Shown here in pieces: positions 1 through 5,868 of a stretch of 10,323 bases of DNA. The stretch is from an uncultured Collinsella sp. (GTDB lineage Bacteria; Actinomycetota; Coriobacteriia; Coriobacteriales; Coriobacteriaceae). The stretch's first letter is position 1, and each line of letters begins with the position of its first letter. The position numbers were made by a program, and so were the translations under genes. The notes under the pieces were generated by a model. It made no database searches. It had not been told where the DNA came from and saw only the letters and a list, made by a program, of their open reading frames with translations. The stretch lies in contig CAADSV010000084.1 of assembly GCA_900751665.1 (NCBI GenBank), positions 1-10,323 on the forward strand. Direction: 5' to 3'.

Positions 1-153
1 CCTGGCGGGCGTCTCGGATCATATACAAGAACCGAATTAGTAAGGCTCGCCAAAGGGGACGGCCCCTTGGGGGGGGCCCCCCCCCAAGGGGCGGGCCGCC
101 TTAGCGAGCCTTACTAATTCGGTTCTTGTATATGATCCGAGACGCCCGCCAGG
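1..153. repeat. 153-bp near-perfect palindrome with 50-bp perfect arms
   Basis: Positions 1-50 are the exact reverse complement of 104-153. Between them the shoulders (51-62 against 92-103) pair at only 7 of 12 positions. The core pairs again: CCCCTT (63-68), G8 (69-76), C9 (77-85), AAGGGG (86-91), so symmetry runs through the whole block around position 77. Within the left half, AAGGGG-ACGG-CCCCTT (53-68) is itself a compact terminator-like stem. The block starts 15 bp beyond the res stop codon and could act as a terminator or cruciform, but I see no clear U-tract. The left arm begins exactly at the window edge, so its true length is unknown. A fold-back assembly artefact at a contig end is a real alternative. 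Confidence 0.9.
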
Positions 154-168
154 CAAATCCCGACAATT

Positions 169-3078
169 CTAGTGATAGTCGTTTGCGAAGGAGCCGTAGA
201 AGAGCGCCTTACAGTCGACATCGCTGTAGCCCATCACGGCATCCTGCACATCGGATCGCAAGAGGTTGAGCACCTTGTACACGCCCTCGCCCATATCCCC
301 GACGAAGAGTACCTGCTTGAACACATCGGGATAATCGCGCAGATAGGTCACATAGCCCCTAAGCTTTGCTAGCGTGTCGCCGAGGAACTCGCCATGAGGG
401 TCAACGATGGACGGCCTGATGACGCCCGCTGCATCCTTCACGAAGAAGAGGAAGTCTGGATGCAGGGCCTTGCGTCCCACCGAAGACATGTACGGAATCG
501 AAAACGCCTTAGCAGACATGCTGCCCGACGGATTGCGATAGAAGGCAACCGTGCGATTCTTTGCCAATTCGTTCCTAACGATATAGTCTTCCGCCGGGTT
601 CAGGTCGAGCGGGCAGAGGCCGTCCTCTTTCTGCACGATATGGCACGGATATTTAGCGAAGTCGTCCGACGTGCTGGTAGACGTGGGCCACTCTATCTTT
701 GTGAGGCGCTTGCCCTCAGTTTCACGGGCCAGCTCGTCGTAACGCTGCTTTGCCGAGTCGTTAAGGTAGTCATAATCGCCAGATCCATCGACCTTATCGA
801 AGTATTCCTTTCGGCATTGAGCCGCCCAGCCCTCGAGCGCATCAACGATGGCCTGTGTGCGCACCGCTGCGGCAAGGCGCAAGTCGCACTCGGGGCGCCC
901 AAGCTCCTTGAAGTTGGCGCGACGATACTCATTCGCAAACTCCTTAGTGAAATGCATGTCGGCGTCGCGGGCGGCCTTTCTGAGGCCCTCGGCGTCCGTG
1001 CGGGCCTCCTCCTGCTCCTGGTCCTCGGTCTCGTTGAGCTTGTCGAGCGTGATCTTGACGGTCTCGGCAACCTCTACGTCGTGTTTGGCTTCGCGGTACT
1101 CGTCCTCGTTAGCAACGATGTATCCCTTGAGCTTCTGGACGAACTGTTTTTTCACGTCGGCCGCGGCATTGACATCGAGGCCGGTCTCGACAAGCAGAGT
1201 CGCCGTCTTAACCAGGCTCTGGAATTCGTTTCTGGCCTTCTTCGGAATGCGCTGGACGGGTATGGAATCGAAGGCTGTGCGGATGCCCTGCCACTCCTGA
1301 TGCGTGAAAGACTGCTCGCGTTTGGTGGGCGGCTTGGGCTTTGCCATGGGCACGGGTTTTACGACCGAGACGGGCTGGGTCGGCTCGGTCTGTGTGGAAC
1401 TTGGCTCAGGTGTCGCAGGTTGCTGCGGGGCAGGCGCTGCAACGTAGTTGCCCGTTGCGGGCTGAGGCGCCGGCTCCGCTTCTGGCGCCGGAACGTCGAC
1501 GGGCCTGACCGCCGAGGCAAGCGAGGGCTGCGTTCCCTGCATGTCCAACGGCTCTTGAATCGCGATGCCGGCAAGTGGCGCCTGGTAGCCGGATTGTGCC
1601 TGCCGCGCCGCCTCAATGGCCTTCTCGTTCTCCTCGTACGCCTTGAGCTCCTGTTGGTAGTCGGCTTCAGACTTGGGCGCAGCCGCCGTGATAGTCACGG
1701 GATTGAGAACGATGTTCTGCTTGCCGATGGAGCTCTCGCCCATGTCGTCCTTGCGGCCCATGAGGTAGTCGACCACGTCCTGAGTGCTCTCGGGATTGAA
1801 CTGGGGCAGGTAGCAGGCGACGGAGTTCAAAAGATCATCGGATTCGATGCGCCGCGCGAGCGGGGTGCGTACCATACGTCCCACGAGCTGTGCGATATAG
1901 GTCGAGTCCGAACGCCTGCGCTGCGAGAAGATGACCTCCGCTCGCGGGCAGTCCCATCCATTGGAGACAGCCTCCTTGGCGAAGAGCACGCGAATGCGCG
2001 AGGTGTCCTGAACGAACTCGGGCTCGACATAGGGGATGAGGTATTTTCCCGCCGCGATGTCCTTATGCTCGCCGAAGACGTTGGCGAACGACATCGCCTC
2101 GGAAAGGCCGGGGACCAGGCCCGTGATCTGGTCGCACATCTCAGCCAGGGCCGAGCTGCTCACGTTGTCCGCCGCTTGGATGAGCAGCAGCGGGTTGACG
2201 GGGCTCTCGCCCTCGCGGGCACAGTACTCGCCCCACTCGCGGCAGGCCAGGGCATAGCGCTCGCACGCCATAGTGAGGTACTGGTGCTCGACTGGGTCGT
2301 CCTTCTCTGGCACGCGCAACTCGATGATGTCCTTGAGCAGACCTGACTCCTGGACCTCGCGAGGGGTCACAGCGACCTTTGGCATACGCACGCGATCGGC
2401 GCGCTGGTCCATGGCCGCCTCGAACCTCTGCGGCGTGGCAGAGACCCCGACGACGATGGGCATCGCTGCACGGCCGTCGAGCCCATCAATGAGGCTGGCG
2501 TAGATAGTCACCGTGCCGCGCTCGCTCGAGGCATTGGCGCCCAAGCCGCGGTGCGCCTCGTCGATGAACAGATAGAGGTTACGCTCCGGGTCACTGATGG
2601 TGCGGTCAAGGATGTCCCAGAACACGCGGCCGGAGTTGGCCTCACTACCCTTTGTGAGCAGGCCGTTCTTACTGAGTAGGTCCTTGCTGAGGAAATAGAC
2701 GTGGCGCGGCTCGAGAATGTCGTGCGCGGCTCCGAAGTCGTTGGTAATTGTGACCAGGTGGCGCCTGTCGAGGATGCTGTCTGCCAGCTTGTCCGCCACG
2801 TTTGAGAAACGCACGCCCGTCTGCTCGTTCAGGCTCGGGGAATCCGAGAGCCAAAGAACGACGGCATTCTCGTCAGGCATGAGGCTCAGATCGTCGTCTC
2901 CGAAGAAGAGCGCTTCGATCGTCGCTGCGCACATGACCGTTTTGCCCGACCCCGTGGGAGATGCGAGGCATATCGAGGACAGCTCGCCGTCCTGCTCGTA
3001 GCGTCGGCGCATCGACTGCAACTTGTTCGCCAGGGTCGCGACCGCACCGGCTTGGAAATCCTTAAGTTCGACTCTCAT
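169..3078 (-). CDS. res: Type III restriction enzyme Res subunit (helicase-nuclease)
   Basis: Restriction subunit of a type III system: an ATP-dependent SF2 motor with a C-terminal nuclease that cleaves unmodified DNA only in complex with Mod. The protein is 969 aa, in the usual range for the family. Visible motifs are Walker A PTGSGKT (41-47), the DEAH box (173-176), SATP (213-216), an arginine-finger-type motif VI around QLVGRMVR, and a C-terminal PD...IVDPHG nuclease signature (about 874-896). A Pro/Ala-rich linker (about 515-592) and an acidic, probably coiled-coil stretch separate motor and nuclease. I chose ATG at 3078 because it is preceded by GAGG with a 5-base spacer, lies two bases after the mod stop, and begins the conserved MRVELKDFQ segment; the frame stays open 46 codons further upstream, inside mod. 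The gene looks intact. It should be co-transcribed with mod and inactive while mod is broken. Confidence 0.93.
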   Translation of the reverse strand: MRVELKDFQAGAVATLANKLQSMRRRYEQDGELSSICLASPTGSGKTVMCAATIEALFFGDDDLSLMPDENAVVLWLSDSPSLNEQTGVRFSNVADKLADSILDRRHLVTITNDFGAAHDILEPRHVYFLSKDLLSKNGLLTKGSEANSGRVFWDILDRTISDPERNLYLFIDEAHRGLGANASSERGTVTIYASLIDGLDGRAAMPIVVGVSATPQRFEAAMDQRADRVRMPKVAVTPREVQESGLLKDIIELRVPEKDDPVEHQYLTMACERYALACREWGEYCAREGESPVNPLLLIQAADNVSSSALAEMCDQITGLVPGLSEAMSFANVFGEHKDIAAGKYLIPYVEPEFVQDTSRIRVLFAKEAVSNGWDCPRAEVIFSQRRRSDSTYIAQLVGRMVRTPLARRIESDDLLNSVACYLPQFNPESTQDVVDYLMGRKDDMGESSIGKQNIVLNPVTITAAAPKSEADYQQELKAYEENEKAIEAARQAQSGYQAPLAGIAIQEPLDMQGTQPSLASAVRPVDVPAPEAEPAPQPATGNYVAAPAPQQPATPEPSSTQTEPTQPVSVVKPVPMAKPKPPTKREQSFTHQEWQGIRTAFDSIPVQRIPKKARNEFQSLVKTATLLVETGLDVNAAADVKKQFVQKLKGYIVANEDEYREAKHDVEVAETVKITLDKLNETEDQEQEEARTDAEGLRKAARDADMHFTKEFANEYRRANFKELGRPECDLRLAAAVRTQAIVDALEGWAAQCRKEYFDKVDGSGDYDYLNDSAKQRYDELARETEGKRLTKIEWPTSTSTSDDFAKYPCHIVQKEDGLCPLDLNPAEDYIVRNELAKNRTVAFYRNPSGSMSAKAFSIPYMSSVGRKALHPDFLFFVKDAAGVIRPSIVDPHGEFLGDTLAKLRGYVTYLRDYPDVFKQVLFVGDMGEGVYKVLNLLRSDVQDAVMGYSDVDCKALFYGSFANDYH

Positions 3079-3080
3079 GT

Positions 3081-4436
3081 TTACCTCACCGCATCCTCGG
3101 CGGCAATCTTGAACGATTGCAGGTAGTTCTCGTACAGGCGGACGACGTCGAGCCCAGGCAGTTGTGCCTTGACGGAGGCGTATCGAGCCGTGTCGTCCGT
3201 GATCACATAGGCGCACCCTATGCTGGCATTCTGCTTGACGGCGTTTATGAAAGCGCCGACCGAAGCAAAGTCGAAGAGGACGGCGTAGGCGTCGGCCATG
3301 GCAAAGCCCGGCTGCTCGTGCTTGATGATGCTGCCACGCGAACCAGCGCGCAGCCAGAGCAGGGGCGCGATCTCCTCGAAGGCCACGCCCAGCTCGACGG
3401 CGTCCGGGTCTTCGTAGGTGAGGTCAAAGAAGACGGCGTTTTCCTCGAAGCCGTCGGCCATGGGGAACTCGTCGGTGAACTTGTAGTCACCCTTGATGGA
3501 ATCGCCCTCGGGCGTCTTGCCCGTGATGGCCGCCGTGACGCGTGGTTTGGTAACGTACTGGCAGATGCCCAGCGCCTCCCATTCGGGGTCGCCCTGGCGA
3601 AGACCGCGCTTGGTGAGCTTTTTGGATTCGTCCTCGGAGACCTCGTTATTCGTTACGCTGATGGAGCGCCTGCGCCCGCCGTCCTGATGGTTCAAGCGCA
3701 TGACGGCATGTGCCGTGGTGCCCGATCCTGAGAAGAAATCGACTACAAGGGCGTCGGGCTTGTCGGCAACAACGGAAGCGATTGAGAGCTCGGTCGCATA
3801 AAGGGACTTTGGAAATGTGAAGCGCCTATCGCCGATGAACTTTTTGATATATCGGCTCCCGTATTCACCGGCAGAGAACTGCGTGCCACTCCAAACAGTT
3901 GTTGGAATGGCAGAGCGCTCTCCCTGCTCTTCGAGAAGCAAGGACCCATCCTCAGCCTTGCCGATGAGTTTAATTTCTCCATTCTTGAGACGCTCCTCTT
4001 GGGAATCTCCTAGGTAAAGGAGGGAGTACCGATCACTCTTTTTGTTGTACTCACCTACTTTTGCGCACCCGCGATCAAGCTTGGCCTGTAGAGCATTCTG
4101 GGAAATCCTCCAAGTCGCCTCTCGGCCATCGGTCCTAATAGGCCAAACTGCCCTGAGACCCGTTTTTGTCGGTATCTTTGTCCAGTCTTGTTCAAGGGGG
4201 AGAGAAGCGCCGAGCTCCTTAATGGTCGCGGTCTCCTCATCGATATAGATGGGATAGAAGAGGTTCGGCCTTGCGGTGCGAGCGGCATTGGGACCGCCCC
4301 TCAGCAGCCACTTTTTCCTCAAGTTCTCCGAACTCAACGGAATAGAGTCTGCGGTCCACTTGGCACGGCGCGGCGGTGCCAAAAAAGCAAAAGACAGCGT
4401 ACTCGTCAGCTCTCTTGAACTGGTTGCCGCGGGCAA
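3081..4436 (-). CDS. 3' fragment of mod (AdoMet-binding half)
   Basis: This frame is open from a TTG at 4436, but sequence matching Mod begins only at about 4311 (WLLRGGP, then the RPNLFYPIYID block). It contains motif I DFFSGSGTTAH and the usual type III Mod C-terminus, about 409 genuine residues. I see no convincing ribosome site or start for independent translation, so this is most likely the untranslated remainder of mod, not a separate gene. Its stop codon (3081-3083) lies two bases before the res start, and its last sense codons supply the res ribosome site. Confidence 0.65.
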   Translation of the reverse strand: MPAATSSRELTSTLSFAFLAPPRRAKWTADSIPLSSENLRKKWLLRGGPNAARTARPNLFYPIYIDEETATIKELGASLPLEQDWTKIPTKTGLRAVWPIRTDGREATWRISQNALQAKLDRGCAKVGEYNKKSDRYSLLYLGDSQEERLKNGEIKLIGKAEDGSLLLEEQGERSAIPTTVWSGTQFSAGEYGSRYIKKFIGDRRFTFPKSLYATELSIASVVADKPDALVVDFFSGSGTTAHAVMRLNHQDGGRRRSISVTNNEVSEDESKKLTKRGLRQGDPEWEALGICQYVTKPRVTAAITGKTPEGDSIKGDYKFTDEFPMADGFEENAVFFDLTYEDPDAVELGVAFEEIAPLLWLRAGSRGSIIKHEQPGFAMADAYAVLFDFASVGAFINAVKQNASIGCAYVITDDTARYASVKAQLPGLDVVRLYENYLQSFKIAAEDAVR

Positions 4437-5214
4437 CCCCGTTCTTGTTTATGGTGATTGAAACCGTCTGGATACCGGTCGCGTTGGGAAAAACGCTCTC
4501 TAAAAGAAGCTCAAGCCTTGCGTACTCCTTCTCGTCGATCGTCACGATGAGTACGGAATCGTTGGGGTTGAGCAGCTGCTTGGCGAGCTTGAGGCGGCGC
4601 TCCATGAAGGCAAGCCACTTGGAGTGGCGATAGGCGTCGGAGCCGTCGACGTAATCGTTGTTGTATTTCCAGTCGCGGGCGCCAGTGTTATAGGGTGGGT
4701 CAATATATATGCAGTCCACTTTGCCTGCATAGGCAAAGGCCAAGGTTTCAAGAGCATGGTAGTTTTCACCGTTAATGACTACTTGATAGGGATTATCGCC
4801 AGCGCGCTCGACACGCCCAGTCTCTTTGAGGCCAGCATAAATCGGCTGGTCATATTCAGCAACAGGCACGACATCGTCGACAGCAACGGAGCGGGGCTCA
4901 CATTCGTTTTCGTCATATGAGGGCGATTGATATGGCTTTAGATCAGCAACCCCCCCCCGAACGGCATTTACCAACCATAGCAGTTGGGAGCTAGAGTCCT
5001 CTTTTTTACCACGCTCGGGAAGCACCTGTACGACATCGCCCTCCATGATAGGTTTGCCATAAAGGCGAAGTCGCTCTGGACGGTTGTGTTCAAATACAAG
5101 CCCAAACTGGCGCTGCGCAGCAAAGGCGCGGATGTCGGCAGCGAGCTGACGATCGCCCAGCTTGACAGCGCGATCAACAAGGTTCTGAACGACCGCTTGC
5201 GCCGTCTGAGACAT
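4237..5214 (-). CDS. 5' fragment of mod (motif IV half)
   Basis: This open frame encodes 325 aa as it stands. The first 300 or so residues are genuine Mod sequence: an N-terminal extension of about 130 aa, then YIDPPYNTG at about 170-178. The last 24 residues follow the A5 frameshift and are out-of-frame sequence. The product would lack the AdoMet-binding motif I and probably part of the recognition domain, so it should have no methyltransferase activity. A GTG six codons upstream is in frame, but the Shine-Dalgarno AGGGGGAG lies downstream of it, favouring ATG 5214. Confidence 0.7.
   Translation of the reverse strand: MSQTAQAVVQNLVDRAVKLGDRQLAADIRAFAAQRQFGLVFEHNRPERLRLYGKPIMEGDVVQVLPERGKKEDSSSQLLWLVNAVRGGVADLKPYQSPSYDENECEPRSVAVDDVVPVAEYDQPIYAGLKETGRVERAGDNPYQVVINGENYHALETLAFAYAGKVDCIYIDPPYNTGARDWKYNNDYVDGSDAYRHSKWLAFMERRLKLAKQLLNPNDSVLIVTIDEKEYARLELLLESVFPNATGIQTVSITINKNGVARGNQFKRADEYAVFCFFGTAAPCQVDRRLYSVEFGELEEKVAAEGRSQCRSHRKAEPLLSHLYR
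4950..4958 (-). repeat. G9 homopolymer tract in mod coding sequence
   Basis: Nine consecutive G on the coding strand (C on the plus strand) span codons 86-89 of mod (Arg-Gly-Gly-Val). At nine G the frame reads correctly into the DPPY motif, so this tract is in the ON state; gain or loss of one G would stop translation early. Homopolymer tracts of this kind are the known basis of phase-variable type III mod genes. Actual switching in this organism is inference. Confidence 0.75.
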
Positions 5215-5381
5215 CACTTCTCCCCCTTGCACTTCTCGTCAATCCATTCGCGCAGGACTTTAGCCACCGTCTTATCCTGGCGCGCGGCATAGGACTTAAG
5301 AGCCCGCTTATCCTCGCGGGTTATCGAGAGCGTGAACTTATCTAGCTCCCTTTCGGCATGAACAGCCTGATCTTCCTCCAT
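5214..5381 (-). CDS. Small ribbon-helix-helix (CopG/Arc-like) putative regulator
   Basis: A 55-aa protein. After a charged N-terminal arm comes a beta-strand KFTLSI (residues 15-20), helix one TREDKRALKSYAARQ (21-35), a short turn, and helix two TVAKVLREWIDEK (38-50). This beta-alpha-alpha pattern with a closing V-x-x-V-L-R-E-W-I helix is typical of ribbon-helix-helix DNA-binding proteins, which act as dimers with the strand in the major groove. ATG 5381 is preceded by GGAGG seven bases upstream. The stop overlaps the mod start by one base (TGATG), implying translational coupling. There is no toxin gene beside it, so an orphan antitoxin is less likely than a transcriptional regulator of the operon. 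The three TACGTA boxes upstream are its likely operator. The fold assignment rests on pattern only. Confidence 0.8.
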   Translation of the reverse strand: MEEDQAVHAERELDKFTLSITREDKRALKSYAARQDKTVAKVLREWIDEKCKGEK

Positions 5382-5431
5382 GATCGCCCCTCCGAATTGA
5401 CCTGTTCTACGTTCCTTAATTGACCGAAATC

Positions 5432-5460
5432 ATTTTACTTCAGAATACGTAATTACGTAA
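5432..5460 (-). promoter_or_regulatory. Predicted promoter of the regulator-mod-res operon
   Basis: On the minus strand TTACGT (5460-5455) is followed, after 17 bases, by TAAAAT (5437-5432), a good -10 box with a weak -35. Transcription would start near 5425, about 45 bases before the regulator's ATG. The -35 coincides with the middle TACGTA box, so a bound repressor would block RNA polymerase. Confidence 0.55.
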
Positions 5461-5467
5461 TTACGTA
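5446..5467. promoter_or_regulatory. Tandem TACGTA operator (22-bp palindrome)
   Basis: Three TACGTA boxes at 5446-5451, 5454-5459 and 5462-5467 are separated by AT, giving an exact 8-bp period. The whole block is a perfect palindrome. Ribbon-helix-helix repressors commonly bind short tandem or palindromic boxes cooperatively at their own promoter, and this block overlaps the predicted -35. Binding by the 55-aa protein encoded just downstream is inference. Confidence 0.65.
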
Positions 5468-5505
5468 TGCCAATTTGAGCCATGCATCACTCAATCACTA
5501 GTCAG

Positions 5506-5538
5506 TATTCGTTGACGAATCGTTGGGGATAACGAATA
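5506..5538. repeat. ACGAAT inverted/direct boxes
   Basis: ATTCGT (5507-5512) faces ACGAAT (5515-5520) with a TG spacer, and another ACGAAT lies at 5532-5537. The outer pair extends to TATTCGTT (5506-5513) against AACGAATA (5531-5538). The arrangement resembles a regulator-binding cluster, but no gene start is close enough to assign it. Confidence 0.4.
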
Positions 5539-5568
5539 TATCGAGGTAGACAGTCTTTTTTCCGTCTG

Positions 5569-5621
5569 TGAGTACCAGCAAATCGATACTCAAAACGTCG
5601 TGAGTACATTTTGAGTACCAG
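5569..5621. repeat. TGAGTACCAG repeat cluster
   Basis: TGAGTACCAG occurs at 5569-5578 and 5612-5621, with a third TGAGTAC at 5601-5607. An inverted TACTCAAAA (5587-5595) pairs with TTTTGAGTA (5609-5617). Four copies of one word in both orientations within 53 bp suggests a protein-binding site cluster or a recombination-related site; the partner is unknown. Confidence 0.5.
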
Positions 5622-5820
5622 TCCGAGCGGCCTCTTGCGGGCGGACGCGATCTGCCGGTCAGCATTAATTGAAATAAATTGATGGCGTTACTTCGGTAAT
5701 TGAAAACACTTTAAAAAATACCAGCAAACAATAATCCCAGCTAAACAGCTTGAGAGATTGCGTGGCTGGTTTGCATGTACCACATACACCACAATGCACA
5801 AGCATCCATGGCACGCAAAT

Positions 5821-5854
5821 TAAAAACGAGGGAGGCCGCATCCGACCTCCCTCG
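5821..5854 (-). terminator. Rho-independent terminator of guaA
   Basis: On the minus strand, 15 bases after the guaA stop, a 9-bp perfect GC-rich stem (CGAGGGAGG/CCTCCCTCG, 5827-5835 and 5846-5854) with a 10-base loop is followed directly by TTTTTA. This is a textbook intrinsic terminator and separates guaA transcription from the operon downstream. Confidence 0.9.
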
Positions 5855-5868
5855 CAAAGAGCTATTTA

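Larger units (their letters stand above)
3081..5214 (-). pseudogene. mod: Type III N6-adenine methyltransferase Mod, frameshifted
   Basis: Modification and DNA-recognition subunit of a type III system: it methylates adenine N6 using AdoMet and is required by Res. The order of motifs is that of the beta class: motif IV DPPY at about residues 172-175, then a target-recognition region, then AdoMet motif I (FFSGSGTT) at about 490-500. The N-terminal part lies in one frame (5214 to about 4312) and the C-terminal part in another (about 4311 to 3081). The switch fits an A5 run (T5 on the plus strand, 4312-4316). Removing one A gives a continuous 711-codon frame reading EEKWLLRGGP across the join, which is why I treat this as one broken gene. 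ATG 5214 follows an AGGGGGAG ribosome site and overlaps the upstream stop. The gene also carries a G9 tract. Recent mutation and sequencing error cannot be told apart here. Confidence 0.88.
5468..5820. other. AT-rich intergenic region without a credible gene
   Basis: I see no coding frame with a ribosome site and no tRNA or known riboswitch. The region is visibly more AT-rich than the genes around it. It holds two clusters of short repeats (listed separately), a weak hairpin with GTCCG/CGGAC ends (5621-5646), three AATTGA words within about 35 bp (near 5667-5702), and a small TTAC-TTCG-GTAA stem-loop near 5688-5699. It may mark the junction between the accessory operon and the guaA core region. 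Confidence 0.6.

Noticed and set aside
1..153. Leftover sequencing adapter, because TCTTGTATATGATCCGAGA faintly resembles transposon-based adapter sequence.
   Set aside because: The match is partial with many mismatches, and both arms continue into unrelated sequence.
394..2346. 650-codon open frame on the plus strand opposite res.
   Set aside because: It is antisense to a clear Res protein, rich in Arg and Leu with no motifs, and has no credible ribosome site.
4308..4320. Programmed ribosomal frameshifting as the normal way to make full-length Mod.
   Set aside because: The join needs +1 (or -2) movement, the run is only five A, and no stop codon or helper structure of a known +1 type is evident. 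A simple indel is more economical.
5214..5381. Toxin-antitoxin module with the 55-aa protein as antitoxin.
   Set aside because: There is no small toxin gene on either side; the next gene overlaps and is mod. A regulatory role fits the context better.
5468..5820. tRNA, riboswitch or CRISPR array in the long spacer.
   Set aside because: No cloverleaf, no conserved T-loop sequence, and no regularly spaced repeats of CRISPR length. The repeats are short and irregularly spaced.
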